Part shown: positions 22,799 through 29,408 of the stretch, one piece after another
How positions within the stretch are numbered: position 1 is the first letter of the stretch
How the letters are laid out: each line of letters starts with the position of its first letter
Source of the DNA: a virus
Virus record (IMG/VR): IMGVR_UViG_3300049846_002076
Coordinates: 1 to 64,000 of that record
Reading direction: 5' to 3' (one strand)
Length of the DNA stretch: 64,000 nucleotides
Notes under the pieces: model-generated
Database searches by the model: none
What the model saw: only the letters and a program-made list of their open reading frames with translations
What the model was told of the DNA's origin: nothing
Program-made: the position numbers and the translations under genes

Positions 22799-23221
22799 TT
22801 AGTTCTGGAAGCGCAGGGGCGAGGACAGCGTGACCGAGAACGTGCCGTTGGTCGCGGTCACGTCGGCGCCGAAGTCGACGTAGGCGACCAGTTCGTCGGC
22901 AGTCGAAGCGCCGCCGCGGGACTTGTAGATCACGCCAGCGCGTGCCGTGAAAGTCGATGCCGGCCAGGACGGGTTCGAGAACGTCACGTCGAGACGGTCG
23001 TTCGCGGTGTCCTTGCTCACCGTCGCGGTGACTGTGGCGCCCCCGGTCGTGTAACCGTTGCCGTTGGCGACCTCGCTGGTCACGGCAGAGCGCTTGAGGT
23101 CGGTGTCCTTGTTGGGCGTGTAGGCCGCCGTCACCAGCATCATCTTGAAGGTGTCGGTGTCGAAGTCGATCGCGCCGCGGGCGAGGTCTTCGAGGCACGA
23201 GTTGTAGACGAGGGAAGCCAT
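22799..23221 (-). CDS. Putative virion structural protein
   Basis: 140 aa, with the layout of a widespread family of small phage structural proteins: an N-terminal YNSCLEDLARGAIDFDTDTFKMML, a middle GGATVTATVSKDTANDRLDVTF and a C-terminal VDFGADVTATNGTFSVTL. It is first in a four-gene unit behind a strong promoter (TTGACT, 17 bp, CATAAT) that carries a perfect operator copy, with an SD AAGGA. Its exact place in the virion is unknown. Confidence 0.7.
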   Translation of the reverse strand: MASLVYNSCLEDLARGAIDFDTDTFKMMLVTAAYTPNKDTDLKRSAVTSEVANGNGYTTGGATVTATVSKDTANDRLDVTFSNPSWPASTFTARAGVIYKSRGGASTADELVAYVDFGADVTATNGTFSVTLSSPLRFQN

Positions 23222-23250
23222 GGCAAATCCTTTCCGGGATGGGTCAGTGG

Positions 23251-23287
23251 ATTATGGTCGATTTCGCCTAGTTAGTCAATGCTGACT
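23251..23287 (-). promoter_or_regulatory. Promoter with perfect operator copy on its -35
   Basis: Minus strand: -35 TTGACT (23274-23279), exact 17-bp spacer, -10 CATAAT (23251-23256). The exact palindrome AGTCA-ATGC-TGACT (23274-23287) contains the -35 itself. It also covers the stop codon of the phosphoesterase gene. Confidence 0.8.
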
Positions 23288-24506
23288 ATTTCACCGCGAG
23301 AGGCGAAATCAGGGGGCGGTTCACGAACTCATGGGGCTCTCGGACATAGAGCTTGCCCCCGACGACCGCATGGTCGGCGATCGGGACGTATTCGATCACC
23401 TGGCTGCGCGTATGGGTGTCGACGTGGACGAGGGCGAACCCCATGTGCCACTTCTCCCCGACGCAGTAGGAGGCATCCCGGCGGTGCCCGCAGCCCATCT
23501 GGTGCCACTCGTAGGCCCCGTAGACGGGGCTGAAGTTGGGCCAGACGATGTGCGAGTGGTGGTGGCCGTTCACCCCCGGCATGCCCCAGGAGCGGCCGTC
23601 CGGGTAGTGATATGCGAGGAATGAATCCCAGTAAATTCGATAATTGTTACGAAGCTCCTTCTGCACGTCCTTCTCGGTGTAGGCCGCCAGGTCAGCCTTG
23701 CCGACCCAGTTGACGTTGAACTCGTCCAGCTTGAAGAGCTTGCGAACGTCCATGTCGTGCAGTTCGGCGAGCACCGCCCGCAGCGCCGGCGTCTCGTCAG
23801 CGAAATGCCGCAGGATCCGGTATTCGTGGTTGCCTTCGATCAGGTCGATTTGGGCCTCCGGGGCAGCTTCCCGGGCGGGGCGAACGATCTGGTCGCGGAA
23901 GAACTTGATGCGACGCACCGGCCCCCACTGCCGCGGGTCGACCGTGTATTTGCCGAACTCGGGCAAGTCCATGCCGTCGCCCACGATGCTGAAGACTTCC
24001 GGCTGTGCCCGCTTCAGGGTATCGAGCATGACCCGCCTGAAGAACGGGTCGATCTCCTCGTCGTGCAGATCGGAGACGAACATCCCCATCTGCCAACGCT
24101 TCTTGTTGGGGCGAAGGTAGCGCTCGCCCCACTCCGACCGTTCTGCTGCCACCGCCCGGTAGTGGTCGACCGAGGCATGCTTCGCGATCTGCCGCTCGAG
24201 GTTGTGCTGCTGCCTGGTGAGGATGATGCCGGCCTGGCGCTTGAACTCCTCGAAGGTGCCGAAGTGCGCGTTCCAGACCGACTCGGTGATGGGGCTCTTG
24301 TTGCGGAAGTAGTTGCGGGTGATGACCTTCTCGGGTTCCGCGAGCGCGATTGCCTTGAGGATCTCGATGCACGCTTCCGCGGTGCGTGGGGTCGGATCCT
24401 TGTGCAGAACGGTTTCAGAGAGCGGCGCCTTGCCGGCGTTCGCGGGTTTCTTGGGGACAGGTGCCTTCTTGGGTGCGACTGACGCTCTCGTTGTGCGAGA
24501 CGGCAT
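23286..24506 (-). CDS. Calcineurin-like metallophosphoesterase
   Basis: 406 aa from ATG 24506; the frame is open further upstream, but this start follows the spanin gene. A basic Ala/Lys/Pro-rich N-terminus (1-40) and a helical segment with RNYFRNKSPI (64-73) precede the phosphoesterase core: SDLHDEE (145-151), GDGMD (176-180), GNHE (225-228) and GHHHS (314-318), the metal ligands in the usual order. Substrates of phage homologues include nucleic acid ends and phosphoproteins. The N-terminal region resembles a DNA-binding domain. It is probably co-transcribed with the lysis genes. Confidence 0.82.
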   Translation of the reverse strand: MPSRTTRASVAPKKAPVPKKPANAGKAPLSETVLHKDPTPRTAEACIEILKAIALAEPEKVITRNYFRNKSPITESVWNAHFGTFEEFKRQAGIILTRQQHNLERQIAKHASVDHYRAVAAERSEWGERYLRPNKKRWQMGMFVSDLHDEEIDPFFRRVMLDTLKRAQPEVFSIVGDGMDLPEFGKYTVDPRQWGPVRRIKFFRDQIVRPAREAAPEAQIDLIEGNHEYRILRHFADETPALRAVLAELHDMDVRKLFKLDEFNVNWVGKADLAAYTEKDVQKELRNNYRIYWDSFLAYHYPDGRSWGMPGVNGHHHSHIVWPNFSPVYGAYEWHQMGCGHRRDASYCVGEKWHMGFALVHVDTHTRSQVIEYVPIADHAVVGGKLYVREPHEFVNRPLISPLAVK

Positions 24507-24529
24507 TGCGACTCCTGGTTGTTGAGGGG

Positions 24530-25129
24530 CTACTGCCGTTGCTGCTGGATCTTCTTCTGGTAGGCCGCGACGTCGTCTACGAGCGCGTCGTGGCGCTTCC
24601 CGAGCTCCCGGCACTGCCCGGCGATGAGGGCGAGGTGGTCGGACACTTCGCGCAGTCCATTCTCGGAAGGGGTGCGCTTTTCTCCATCGCTCCATCCCGC
24701 GGGATCAGGAGCGGTGCCGTCGAGGGCGCGGTTGAGCAGGCCCACAGCACCGACGCTGAGAGTAGAAGGCACGCAGTTGCACAGTTGCGGAGCAGTTGTT
24801 GAGCAGAGCGCATTGGGGTCTTCCTTCACGGAGTTCAGAGGCGTGGGAGGGATCGCGTCGGCGAGCTGACGCCGCAGACGGTCGTTCTCGGTTTTGATGG
24901 CGCGGTTCTCTTTCTGCAGCTTCTCGCCATCTTCCCTGGCTTTCACGGGAGCCGCGGCATCTTCCCTGGCGGTCTGCTGTGCCTGCTCGAGCTTCGCAGC
25001 GTCGGTTTTCCAGGCGTGAATCTTCCAACCAGCGACCCCGCCGAACACACCGCCGGCCACAAGGCCGATCAAAAGTGCGACGAGGAAGTTGCGAACCTCG
25101 GTGACGATGCCGAGACCGGGGATGTTCAT
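24530..25129 (-). CDS. Rz: i-spanin (Rz-like)
   Basis: 199 aa from ATG 25129. One N-terminal transmembrane helix (about 14-36, RNFLVALLIGLVAGGVFGGVAG) is followed by a long periplasmic coiled coil (about 45-90, KLEQAQQTAREDAAAPVKAR) and a C-terminal helix with NHxxK-like charged residues. Rz proteins join inner and outer membranes in the last step of lysis by pairing with Rz1. A lipoprotein gene is nested in another frame (24577-24813). It is the last gene of the lysis cassette, 2 bp behind the holin-like gene. Confidence 0.8.
   Translation of the reverse strand: MNIPGLGIVTEVRNFLVALLIGLVAGGVFGGVAGWKIHAWKTDAAKLEQAQQTAREDAAAPVKAREDGEKLQKENRAIKTENDRLRRQLADAIPPTPLNSVKEDPNALCSTTAPQLCNCVPSTLSVGAVGLLNRALDGTAPDPAGWSDGEKRTPSENGLREVSDHLALIAGQCRELGKRHDALVDDVAAYQKKIQQQRQ
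24577..24813 (-). CDS. Rz1: o-spanin lipoprotein (Rz1-like), nested in Rz
   Basis: 78 aa in a different frame wholly inside the Rz-like gene, the classical nested arrangement. The N-terminus is a lipoprotein signal (LRNCATACLLLSASVLWAC), with the lipobox cysteine at residue 26. The mature part is Pro/Ser-rich (STAPSTAPLLIP, then PTTSPSSPGSAG), as in Rz1 proteins, and contains a further CAKC. It would sit in the outer membrane and bind the Rz C-terminus. Confidence 0.72.
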   Translation of the reverse strand: MRSAQQLLRNCATACLLLSASVLWACSTAPSTAPLLIPRDGAMEKSAPLPRMDCAKCPTTSPSSPGSAGSSGSATTRS

Positions 25130-25131
25130 GG

Positions 25132-25389
25132 TTACTCCTCCTTCTTGCTCGCTTCGGCCTGGCGCCGAATGCGATCGGGCAGCAAAGCGCCGAGCAGACC
25201 CACGACCAGCATGCCGATCGTGAGAATCGCCTCGAGGTTCTTGGGGCTCGCCCAGACGCCGATCGACGTGAGCGCCATGACGATGCCGCGCAGCGTCGAG
25301 GGCTCGGACATGCGGTCGAGCAGGTAGACGTAGACGCGAATGCACCCCATACGGAATTTCTCGCCGAATGTCACCTTTTTCGCGTTCAT
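25132..25389 (-). CDS. Holin-like membrane protein
   Basis: 85 aa from ATG 25389, overlapping the endolysin stop by ATGA. Two hydrophobic segments (TLRGIVMALTSIGVWA and ILTIGMLVVGLLGALLP) are separated by a short SPKNLEA turn, with a charged C-terminal tail (DRIRRQAEASKKEE), the layout of class II holins. It lies between the endolysin and the Rz/Rz1 pair. It is the better holin candidate; the single-TM protein at 25904-26254 may be an antiholin. Confidence 0.72.
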   Translation of the reverse strand: MNAKKVTFGEKFRMGCIRVYVYLLDRMSEPSTLRGIVMALTSIGVWASPKNLEAILTIGMLVVGLLGALLPDRIRRQAEASKKEE

Positions 25390-25904
25390 GTGATGTCCTT
25401 CAATCCAACCAGGTATTCGGTCTTCATCTTGCCGGGGCGCTTCGGATCGGGGCGTTTCACCGCAGTGATGATTTCGCGACGACCCTTCTTGCCTTCCTTC
25501 GAAATGCTGACATGCACCCAGGAACCGAATTCGAGGATGATCTGATCGAAGTCGAGGTTGTAGACAGCGCACATGCGAACGATTTCGGTCGCCAGCACGA
25601 ACGGTCGAACCCCGGCTACAGTCAGATCACCCGCGAGAGCCTCGGTGTGTGCCGACGGGGGAGAAACTGCCCCGCCTGCCTTGACGTTGAGGACTGGGCA
25701 CCGATACCCCGAACTCACGTAGATGCCTTGCTTGAACAAACCCAGGCAGCCCGCGTTGAGCTCACCCAGGAACCACGACAGTCGCCGCGCATTCGGCAGC
25801 AGATCGGGCGGGATCGAGTTGTCGATGCCTTCGCGTGCCGCGATCTGACTGTGTTCCAGCACATCCCTGCCGAACAGGGGATGAAAATTTACGGGAGAAG
25901 GCAT
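25386..25904 (-). CDS. Endolysin, M15-type L-Ala-D-Glu or D-Ala peptidase
   Basis: 172 aa from ATG 25904. A Peptidase_M15_3 zinc site is visible: SSGYRCP (64-70), then SAHTEALAGD with H86 and D93, and WVHVS with H131. This family cleaves the peptide part of peptidoglycan. The first 55 residues (NSIPPDLLPNARRLSWFL) form the typical helical lead. There is no signal peptide, so it needs a holin, which follows with an ATGA overlap. The start shares one base (TGATG) with the upstream stop. Confidence 0.85.
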   Translation of the reverse strand: MPSPVNFHPLFGRDVLEHSQIAAREGIDNSIPPDLLPNARRLSWFLGELNAGCLGLFKQGIYVSSGYRCPVLNVKAGGAVSPPSAHTEALAGDLTVAGVRPFVLATEIVRMCAVYNLDFDQIILEFGSWVHVSISKEGKKGRREIITAVKRPDPKRPGKMKTEYLVGLKDIT

Positions 25905-26254
25905 CAGTGTCCGAAGACCTTGCCGGCGATGGCGAACAGCGCTACGCCGATGACGCCTACGATGAGGATCACGACGAAGACCTTGGCGAACAGTGAGCCC
26001 ATGGTCTCGTCGAACCACTTCAAACCTCGACGCAGCCGATCGTGGTGAATGATGTGGTCGCTCGGATCCATCCTGCCGAGGATCGCGATACGGTTCTGCA
26101 TGATTTCTTCGCGCAGGGATTCGCGCAGTCCTTCGAACTGTTCGGCGATCTCTGCGCGTGTCTCGACTACGATCTCCTGCGCTGCCTTCTGGGCCGCGGC
26201 GCCGGCGATGATTTCAAGAACTTCTCTTTCCATCGTGATGGTTCCTGTTGTCAT
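25904..26254 (-). CDS. Single-TM membrane protein of the lysis cassette
   Basis: 116 aa. The first 70 residues are helical and charged, probably coiled coil (AQKAAQEIVVETRAEIAEQFEGL), then HIIHHDRLRRGLKWFDETMG, and a C-terminal transmembrane helix (about 91-112). Only a weak SD precedes ATG 26254; the in-frame ATG at 26233 has AGGA nine bases before it and may be the true start. It is the first gene behind the lysis promoter. By position it may be a second holin or an antiholin, but it could also be a structural anchor. Confidence 0.65.
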   Translation of the reverse strand: MTTGTITMEREVLEIIAGAAAQKAAQEIVVETRAEIAEQFEGLRESLREEIMQNRIAILGRMDPSDHIIHHDRLRRGLKWFDETMGSLFAKVFVVILIVGVIGVALFAIAGKVFGH

Positions 26255-26286
26255 AGGGGCCTGCGCTCGCTTGCAGGATCAGAAGA

Positions 26287-26315
26287 ATTATAGCAGTCAG
26301 CGTTGACTAACTCAA
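26287..26315 (-). promoter_or_regulatory. Lysis promoter with perfect operator copy in the spacer
   Basis: Minus strand: -35 TTGAGT (26310-26315), exact 17-bp spacer, -10 TATAAT (26287-26292). The exact palindrome AGTCA-GCGT-TGACT (26295-26308) fills the spacer, which would block RNA polymerase when bound. Confidence 0.8.
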
Positions 26316-26581
26316 TCCCCGATCATTTTCAGCTTGGCGTTGCGCTTGATCGTGCCGACGCTTGCCATGCCTCCACGCGGGATACGGGAGCGAAGTTCGG
26401 GGGTCAGTGAGTGCTTGCGACGGTAACCGAGCTTCGCCATGACCGTCTCCGCACGCGCCAGGGTGATGATGCGGTTGCCCCGCTTGCCCTGCATCGCGTC
26501 GAAGCTCGGCTGCTCGATCTTGACCGTCACCACGATCAGCCCGCCCTTCTTGTCGTCCTTGTAGAACTTGACCGAATTCAC
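26312..26581 (-). CDS. Small basic hypothetical protein
   Basis: 89 aa, not recognised. Basic and beta-rich (VKFYKDDKKGGLIVVTVKIEQP), then a helical part (ARAETVMAKLGYRRKHSL) and a basic end (TIKRNAKLKMIGD). The 12-bp palindrome CCTTATATAAGG at 26590-26601 directly precedes it and contains its SD (AAGG). It is the last gene of a three-gene unit with two larger genes upstream. Confidence 0.6.
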   Translation of the reverse strand: MNSVKFYKDDKKGGLIVVTVKIEQPSFDAMQGKRGNRIITLARAETVMAKLGYRRKHSLTPELRSRIPRGGMASVGTIKRNAKLKMIGD

Positions 26582-26622
26582 TTGCGTCTCCTTATATAAG
26601 GTTTAAGGTGCCACTTGAAGGT

Positions 26623-27099
26623 TCACTTGCCACCATCATTCCAGCCCTGTGCCTGGCCGGGGTTGGGGAAGTCCATGCCGCGGGCCGCGCTCTCGTCGCC
26701 CTGAATCCGAAAGGCAACCGCGAAGCGACCGTTGAGTTTCCAGCCCACGTGCGTCTGCAGGTAGCTCCTACGCTTGTTGCCAGCCCATCGGATCTGGACT
26801 CCGATGAAGAACGGCAGCATCAGGCGAATGAAGAGCACACCGTTGTAGTAGAGGCTGTTCTTGTGGCCGTTGTTCTTGTAGGTGACCAGCGTGGGCATCG
26901 TCCCGGTGCGAATCGTTTGAGCCCCAAGCAGGCAGACCCGCAAATTTCGGAAGTTCGGCTTCTCGAGCTTGGTCGGATCAGCCCATCCCCACTGCAGGGA
27001 GAAGACGGGCTTGATCCAGGTCAAGGGAATAGTGGAAAGCTCACCGACCCAGTCGATGAGCTTCCACATGAACTTCAGCTTCGCAAACGGGCGGGCCAC
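26623..27099 (-). CDS. Hypothetical phage protein
   Basis: 158 aa. Rich in Trp, Lys and Gly; the central part (KNSLYYNGVLFIRLMLPFFIGVQIRW) is hydrophobic but interrupted. The C-terminus (GWKLNGRFAVAFRIQGDESAARG) recurs in small phage proteins of unknown role. It could be membrane-associated. It lies 10 bp behind the lipoprotein gene in the same unit. Confidence 0.6.
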   Translation of the reverse strand: MARPFAKLKFMWKLIDWVGELSTIPLTWIKPVFSLQWGWADPTKLEKPNFRNLRVCLLGAQTIRTGTMPTLVTYKNNGHKNSLYYNGVLFIRLMLPFFIGVQIRWAGNKRRSYLQTHVGWKLNGRFAVAFRIQGDESAARGMDFPNPGQAQGWNDGGK

Positions 27100-27109
27100 G
27101 TTCAGCCCA

Positions 27110-27811
27110 TCAGCAGGTGGTAGCGGGCGGCACCGGCCGGCAGGTTGCGTTGTTGCGGTTGTCGCCGGCGTTGTTCACGCTGTTGTTCGGGTTGTCGCGG
27201 TTGTCGCCGGAGCTCTGGCCGTAGTTGCCAGCCGAGTTGTCGCGCTGGTTGCCCGATCCCTGGCCCTGGTTGTCGCCGGTGTTGTAGGAGTTGTTGTAGG
27301 TGTAGGAATTGGGCGTCGGACGGGCGCTCACGCCGAGGATGATGTCACGCCACATGGAGTTCGTGCTCTCAGCCTGCTTGGTGTGTTCCTTGGACTGAAC
27401 CACGTTGCCCCACATCATGATGCCGGGCGCGAGACCCTTGTCGATCGCGAGCAGGGCTGCCTTCTCGAGGAAGGACGGCTGCTCGACGTAGGCGGGCACG
27501 TTCGATGCCATCTTGTCGTAGGAGACCTCCGCGGTGCCGCCCTTCTCGAAGAGCTCCACGGGCAGGTTCACGGTGATCTCGGACACGCCGGACATGATCA
27601 TGGGCTGGCCGTCTTTCCCCTTGATCGAGAGCACCTGGACGGTCTTGACCGCCTTGGCTTTCTCGATGTCGGCGGCCTTCTTCGCCTCGATCGCGGTCTT
27701 CACGACGTCCATCTGGGTCGCGTAGTTGGGGTCGGGCTTCTTGTCGAACAGACCGCATGCCGACAGCGTGAATGCTATCAGCAAAGCGAGGACGATCTTG
27801 AACACGTTCAT
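27110..27811 (-). CDS. Lipoprotein with Asn/Gly/Ser-rich C-terminus
   Basis: 233 aa. A lipoprotein signal peptide (VFKIVLALLIAFTLSAC) has its lipobox LSAC at residues 16-19. A charged helical middle (about 40-95) carries KKAADIEKAKAVKT and a beta part. The last 65 residues are a low-complexity tail of repeated N-x-N-N-S, GDNR and QGQGSG elements with two final cysteines. It is probably inserted in the host envelope during infection. It has its own promoter, with a one-mismatch operator copy, and an SD GAAGGAG. Confidence 0.75.
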   Translation of the reverse strand: MNVFKIVLALLIAFTLSACGLFDKKPDPNYATQMDVVKTAIEAKKAADIEKAKAVKTVQVLSIKGKDGQPMIMSGVSEITVNLPVELFEKGGTAEVSYDKMASNVPAYVEQPSFLEKAALLAIDKGLAPGIMMWGNVVQSKEHTKQAESTNSMWRDIILGVSARPTPNSYTYNNSYNTGDNQGQGSGNQRDNSAGNYGQSSGDNRDNPNNSVNNAGDNRNNATCRPVPPATTC

Positions 27812-27831
27812 GGCTCTCTCCTTCTCGGGTC

Positions 27832-27875
27832 AGTCACAGGTGATTGATTCTGCCAGGATTTTTCGCCCCTGGCAA
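27832..27875 (-). promoter_or_regulatory. Promoter with operator copy (lipoprotein unit)
   Basis: Minus strand: -35 TTGCCA (27870-27875), exact 17-bp spacer, -10 CAGAAT (27847-27852), then AATCA-CCTG-TGACT (27832-27845), one mismatch, one base after the -10. The palindrome also includes the stop codon (27834-27836) of the upstream gene. Confidence 0.72.
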
Positions 27876-28346
27876 GGAGGCGTAGGGCTCTCCGTCATAG
27901 ACGGTCAACAGCGGGGAGTCGAGAAGCATCTGCGGCGTCACGCGATTCACGCGGGTGCGCCGGTTGATCAAGGGAACTCCCGCCTGCAGGGCAGCCTTCG
28001 CCACCAGCTCGGAGCAGAACCACTTGTCGTCTTCCTCCCAGTCACGGTGGACGGCGATTCCGAGACAGCCAAGCCAGTCGTATTTCTTGCCGATCTGGCT
28101 CTCGGCATAGGCCCAGACGCGCTTGGGATCGGCATCGAATTCGCAGATCATCCAGCGCGTCGAGTGGTCGATGCGATCCTCGATCGCACGGTGGCTGACC
28201 CCGTGCCAGGGGGTTGCCCCCAAGATCAGCCCGGACTCGCGGTCGGGGCTGATGATGTCGACATGGGAATAGTCGCTCCACGTGCCTACCCGGATCAGAA
28301 CCGACCCGGGCAGGTTGTTCGTGCTGAAGAGGATCTGCGTCTTCAT
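27834..28346 (-). CDS. NlpC/P60-like (YiiX/permuted papain fold) protein
   Basis: 170 aa from ATG 28346. A His-containing motif YSHVDIISPD near residues 25-35 and a later CSELVAKAAL motif hold the likely catalytic His and Cys in reversed order, as in permuted papain-like hydrolases related to YiiX and LRAT. The middle (WAYAESQIGKKYDWLG) is typical of this family. The substrate is unknown; peptidoglycan, a lipid or an acylated protein are possible. It lies two bases from the coiled-coil gene upstream. Confidence 0.68.
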   Translation of the reverse strand: MKTQILFSTNNLPGSVLIRVGTWSDYSHVDIISPDRESGLILGATPWHGVSHRAIEDRIDHSTRWMICEFDADPKRVWAYAESQIGKKYDWLGCLGIAVHRDWEEDDKWFCSELVAKAALQAGVPLINRRTRVNRVTPQMLLDSPLLTVYDGEPYASLPGAKNPGRINHL

Positions 28347-28348
28347 GC

Positions 28349-28678
28349 TCAGTCGTCGGTGCCGCCGTAGGGCAGCTCGGCCGGCGCGGGGGCAGGCACG
28401 GGCTCGAAGACCTTCGGAGCGGAGTCGCCGATCGGGGTCGCATCCTTGTTGACGACCTGGCTCTCTTCCTTCTCCTTCTTCATCTTCTCGATGGTCGCGG
28501 TGAGGTCGTTGATGTGCCGGGACATGCCCTCGATCTGCAGCTTGAGGCCGGCGGCGTCGCCGGCGAGATGGGCGCAGCGGGTGTTTGCCAGGTCGCGCTG
28601 CGTCTCGAGCTCCTTGATGACGGCGTTGTTCAGGGCCGAGGCAACGTGCGGCGGGACTTGCTGGACTTCTTGGTTCAT
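28349..28678 (-). CDS. Small coiled-coil protein
   Basis: 109 aa. A central helix of about 55 residues with heptad-like spacing (ALNNAVIKELETQRDLANT, then LKLQIEGMSRHINDLTATI) is followed by a Pro/Ala-rich disordered tail (PVPAPAPAELP). There is no enzyme motif. It lies 9 bp behind the fibre gene at 28688 and before the papain-like gene; perhaps a fibre or tail accessory. Confidence 0.65.
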   Translation of the reverse strand: MNQEVQQVPPHVASALNNAVIKELETQRDLANTRCAHLAGDAAGLKLQIEGMSRHINDLTATIEKMKKEKEESQVVNKDATPIGDSAPKVFEPVPAPAPAELPYGGTDD

Positions 28679-28687
28679 GCGGTCTCC

Positions 28688-29368
28688 TTACGGAAGGTTG
28701 GTGAATTCGCGCTTCGCAAGCCAGTTCGTGCCGTTGTCGAAGCTGATGAGCAGCACGCCATCGGCACGGTTGGCGGTGGTTGTCCACGCAGGGGTGGCAT
28801 TGTTGTTCTCGAACTTGACGCTCGCCGGGAATGTCGGGGTTCTGCCCCCGGTGGCGTCCTGCCTGAGAATGACTCGCATCACGATCATCTGCGGCGTCTG
28901 GGTCGGCACGTTCGAGATCACGAACGTCGTGTTTGCCTGCAGCGTGACGTGGAAATTCCCGCTCTGGCTCATGTCGAGCCCGGTGGTCGCTCCGGTCGCC
29001 GTGACTGACTGGAAGTGACGCTCGCGGTTCAGGATCGTCTGGATGACCTGCATTGCCTGGCTGAAGATCGTGGCGGTGTTGACGTCTCCCGCGGCGATCA
29101 GGGGGATTTCGTCGGGGGTCGTGAAGTCGACCACGAAGACGCCATTGGCTGCCAGGTTCGTCGCGCCCTGGTAGGCGCCCGTGAGCACCACGGTCGTCTC
29201 GGCGTTGAGCGAGGAGTAGGTCGGATCGGATGCCAGGAAATAGGGGGTCAGCTCGCCATGCACCATGAAAATCTGGCCGGCAAAGACCTGCCCGACGAGG
29301 TTCTCGTTCGGAACGATCACGGTCGTCGAGTTGTTCGTGACCTCGACTGGGAGTTTGAGCTGTGCCAT
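28688..29368 (-). CDS. Tail-fibre-like protein sharing the giant fibre's N-terminus
   Basis: 226 aa. The first about 115 residues align with the start of the 2356-aa fibre at 42777: shared MAQL, VPNE, an AG...V-x-GE segment, LTGAYQG against LTAPYAG, and PDEIPLIAAGDV against PDGIPLIYPGDV. The remainder is a beta-rich tip domain. The common part is probably the tail-attachment or trimerisation module, which would let this protein use the same virion site or stand in for it. The -10 TATAAT ends six bases before the ATG and no SD is present, predicting a leaderless mRNA. Confidence 0.8.
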   Translation of the reverse strand: MAQLKLPVEVTNNSTTVIVPNENLVGQVFAGQIFMVHGELTPYFLASDPTYSSLNAETTVVLTGAYQGATNLAANGVFVVDFTTPDEIPLIAAGDVNTATIFSQAMQVIQTILNRERHFQSVTATGATTGLDMSQSGNFHVTLQANTTFVISNVPTQTPQMIVMRVILRQDATGGRTPTFPASVKFENNNATPAWTTTANRADGVLLISFDNGTNWLAKREFTNLP

Positions 29369-29374
29369 ATCGGT

Positions 29375-29398
29375 ATTATAGCATAGTCACCAATGACT
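29375..29398 (-). promoter_or_regulatory. Promoter with perfect operator copy; leaderless start
   Basis: Exact palindrome AGTCA-CCAA-TGACT (29385-29398) four bases upstream of TATAAT (29375-29380) on the minus strand. The -35 is poor. The ATG at 29368 follows the -10 after six bases, so RNA should start at or next to it. Confidence 0.75.
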
Positions 29399-29408
29399 AA
29401 GCAGGAAC

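Noticed and set aside
20134-22833. Long rightward Arg/Gly/Cys-rich ORF
   Set aside because: It lies antisense to the repeat protein and the following gene; its repeats mirror the leftward repeats.
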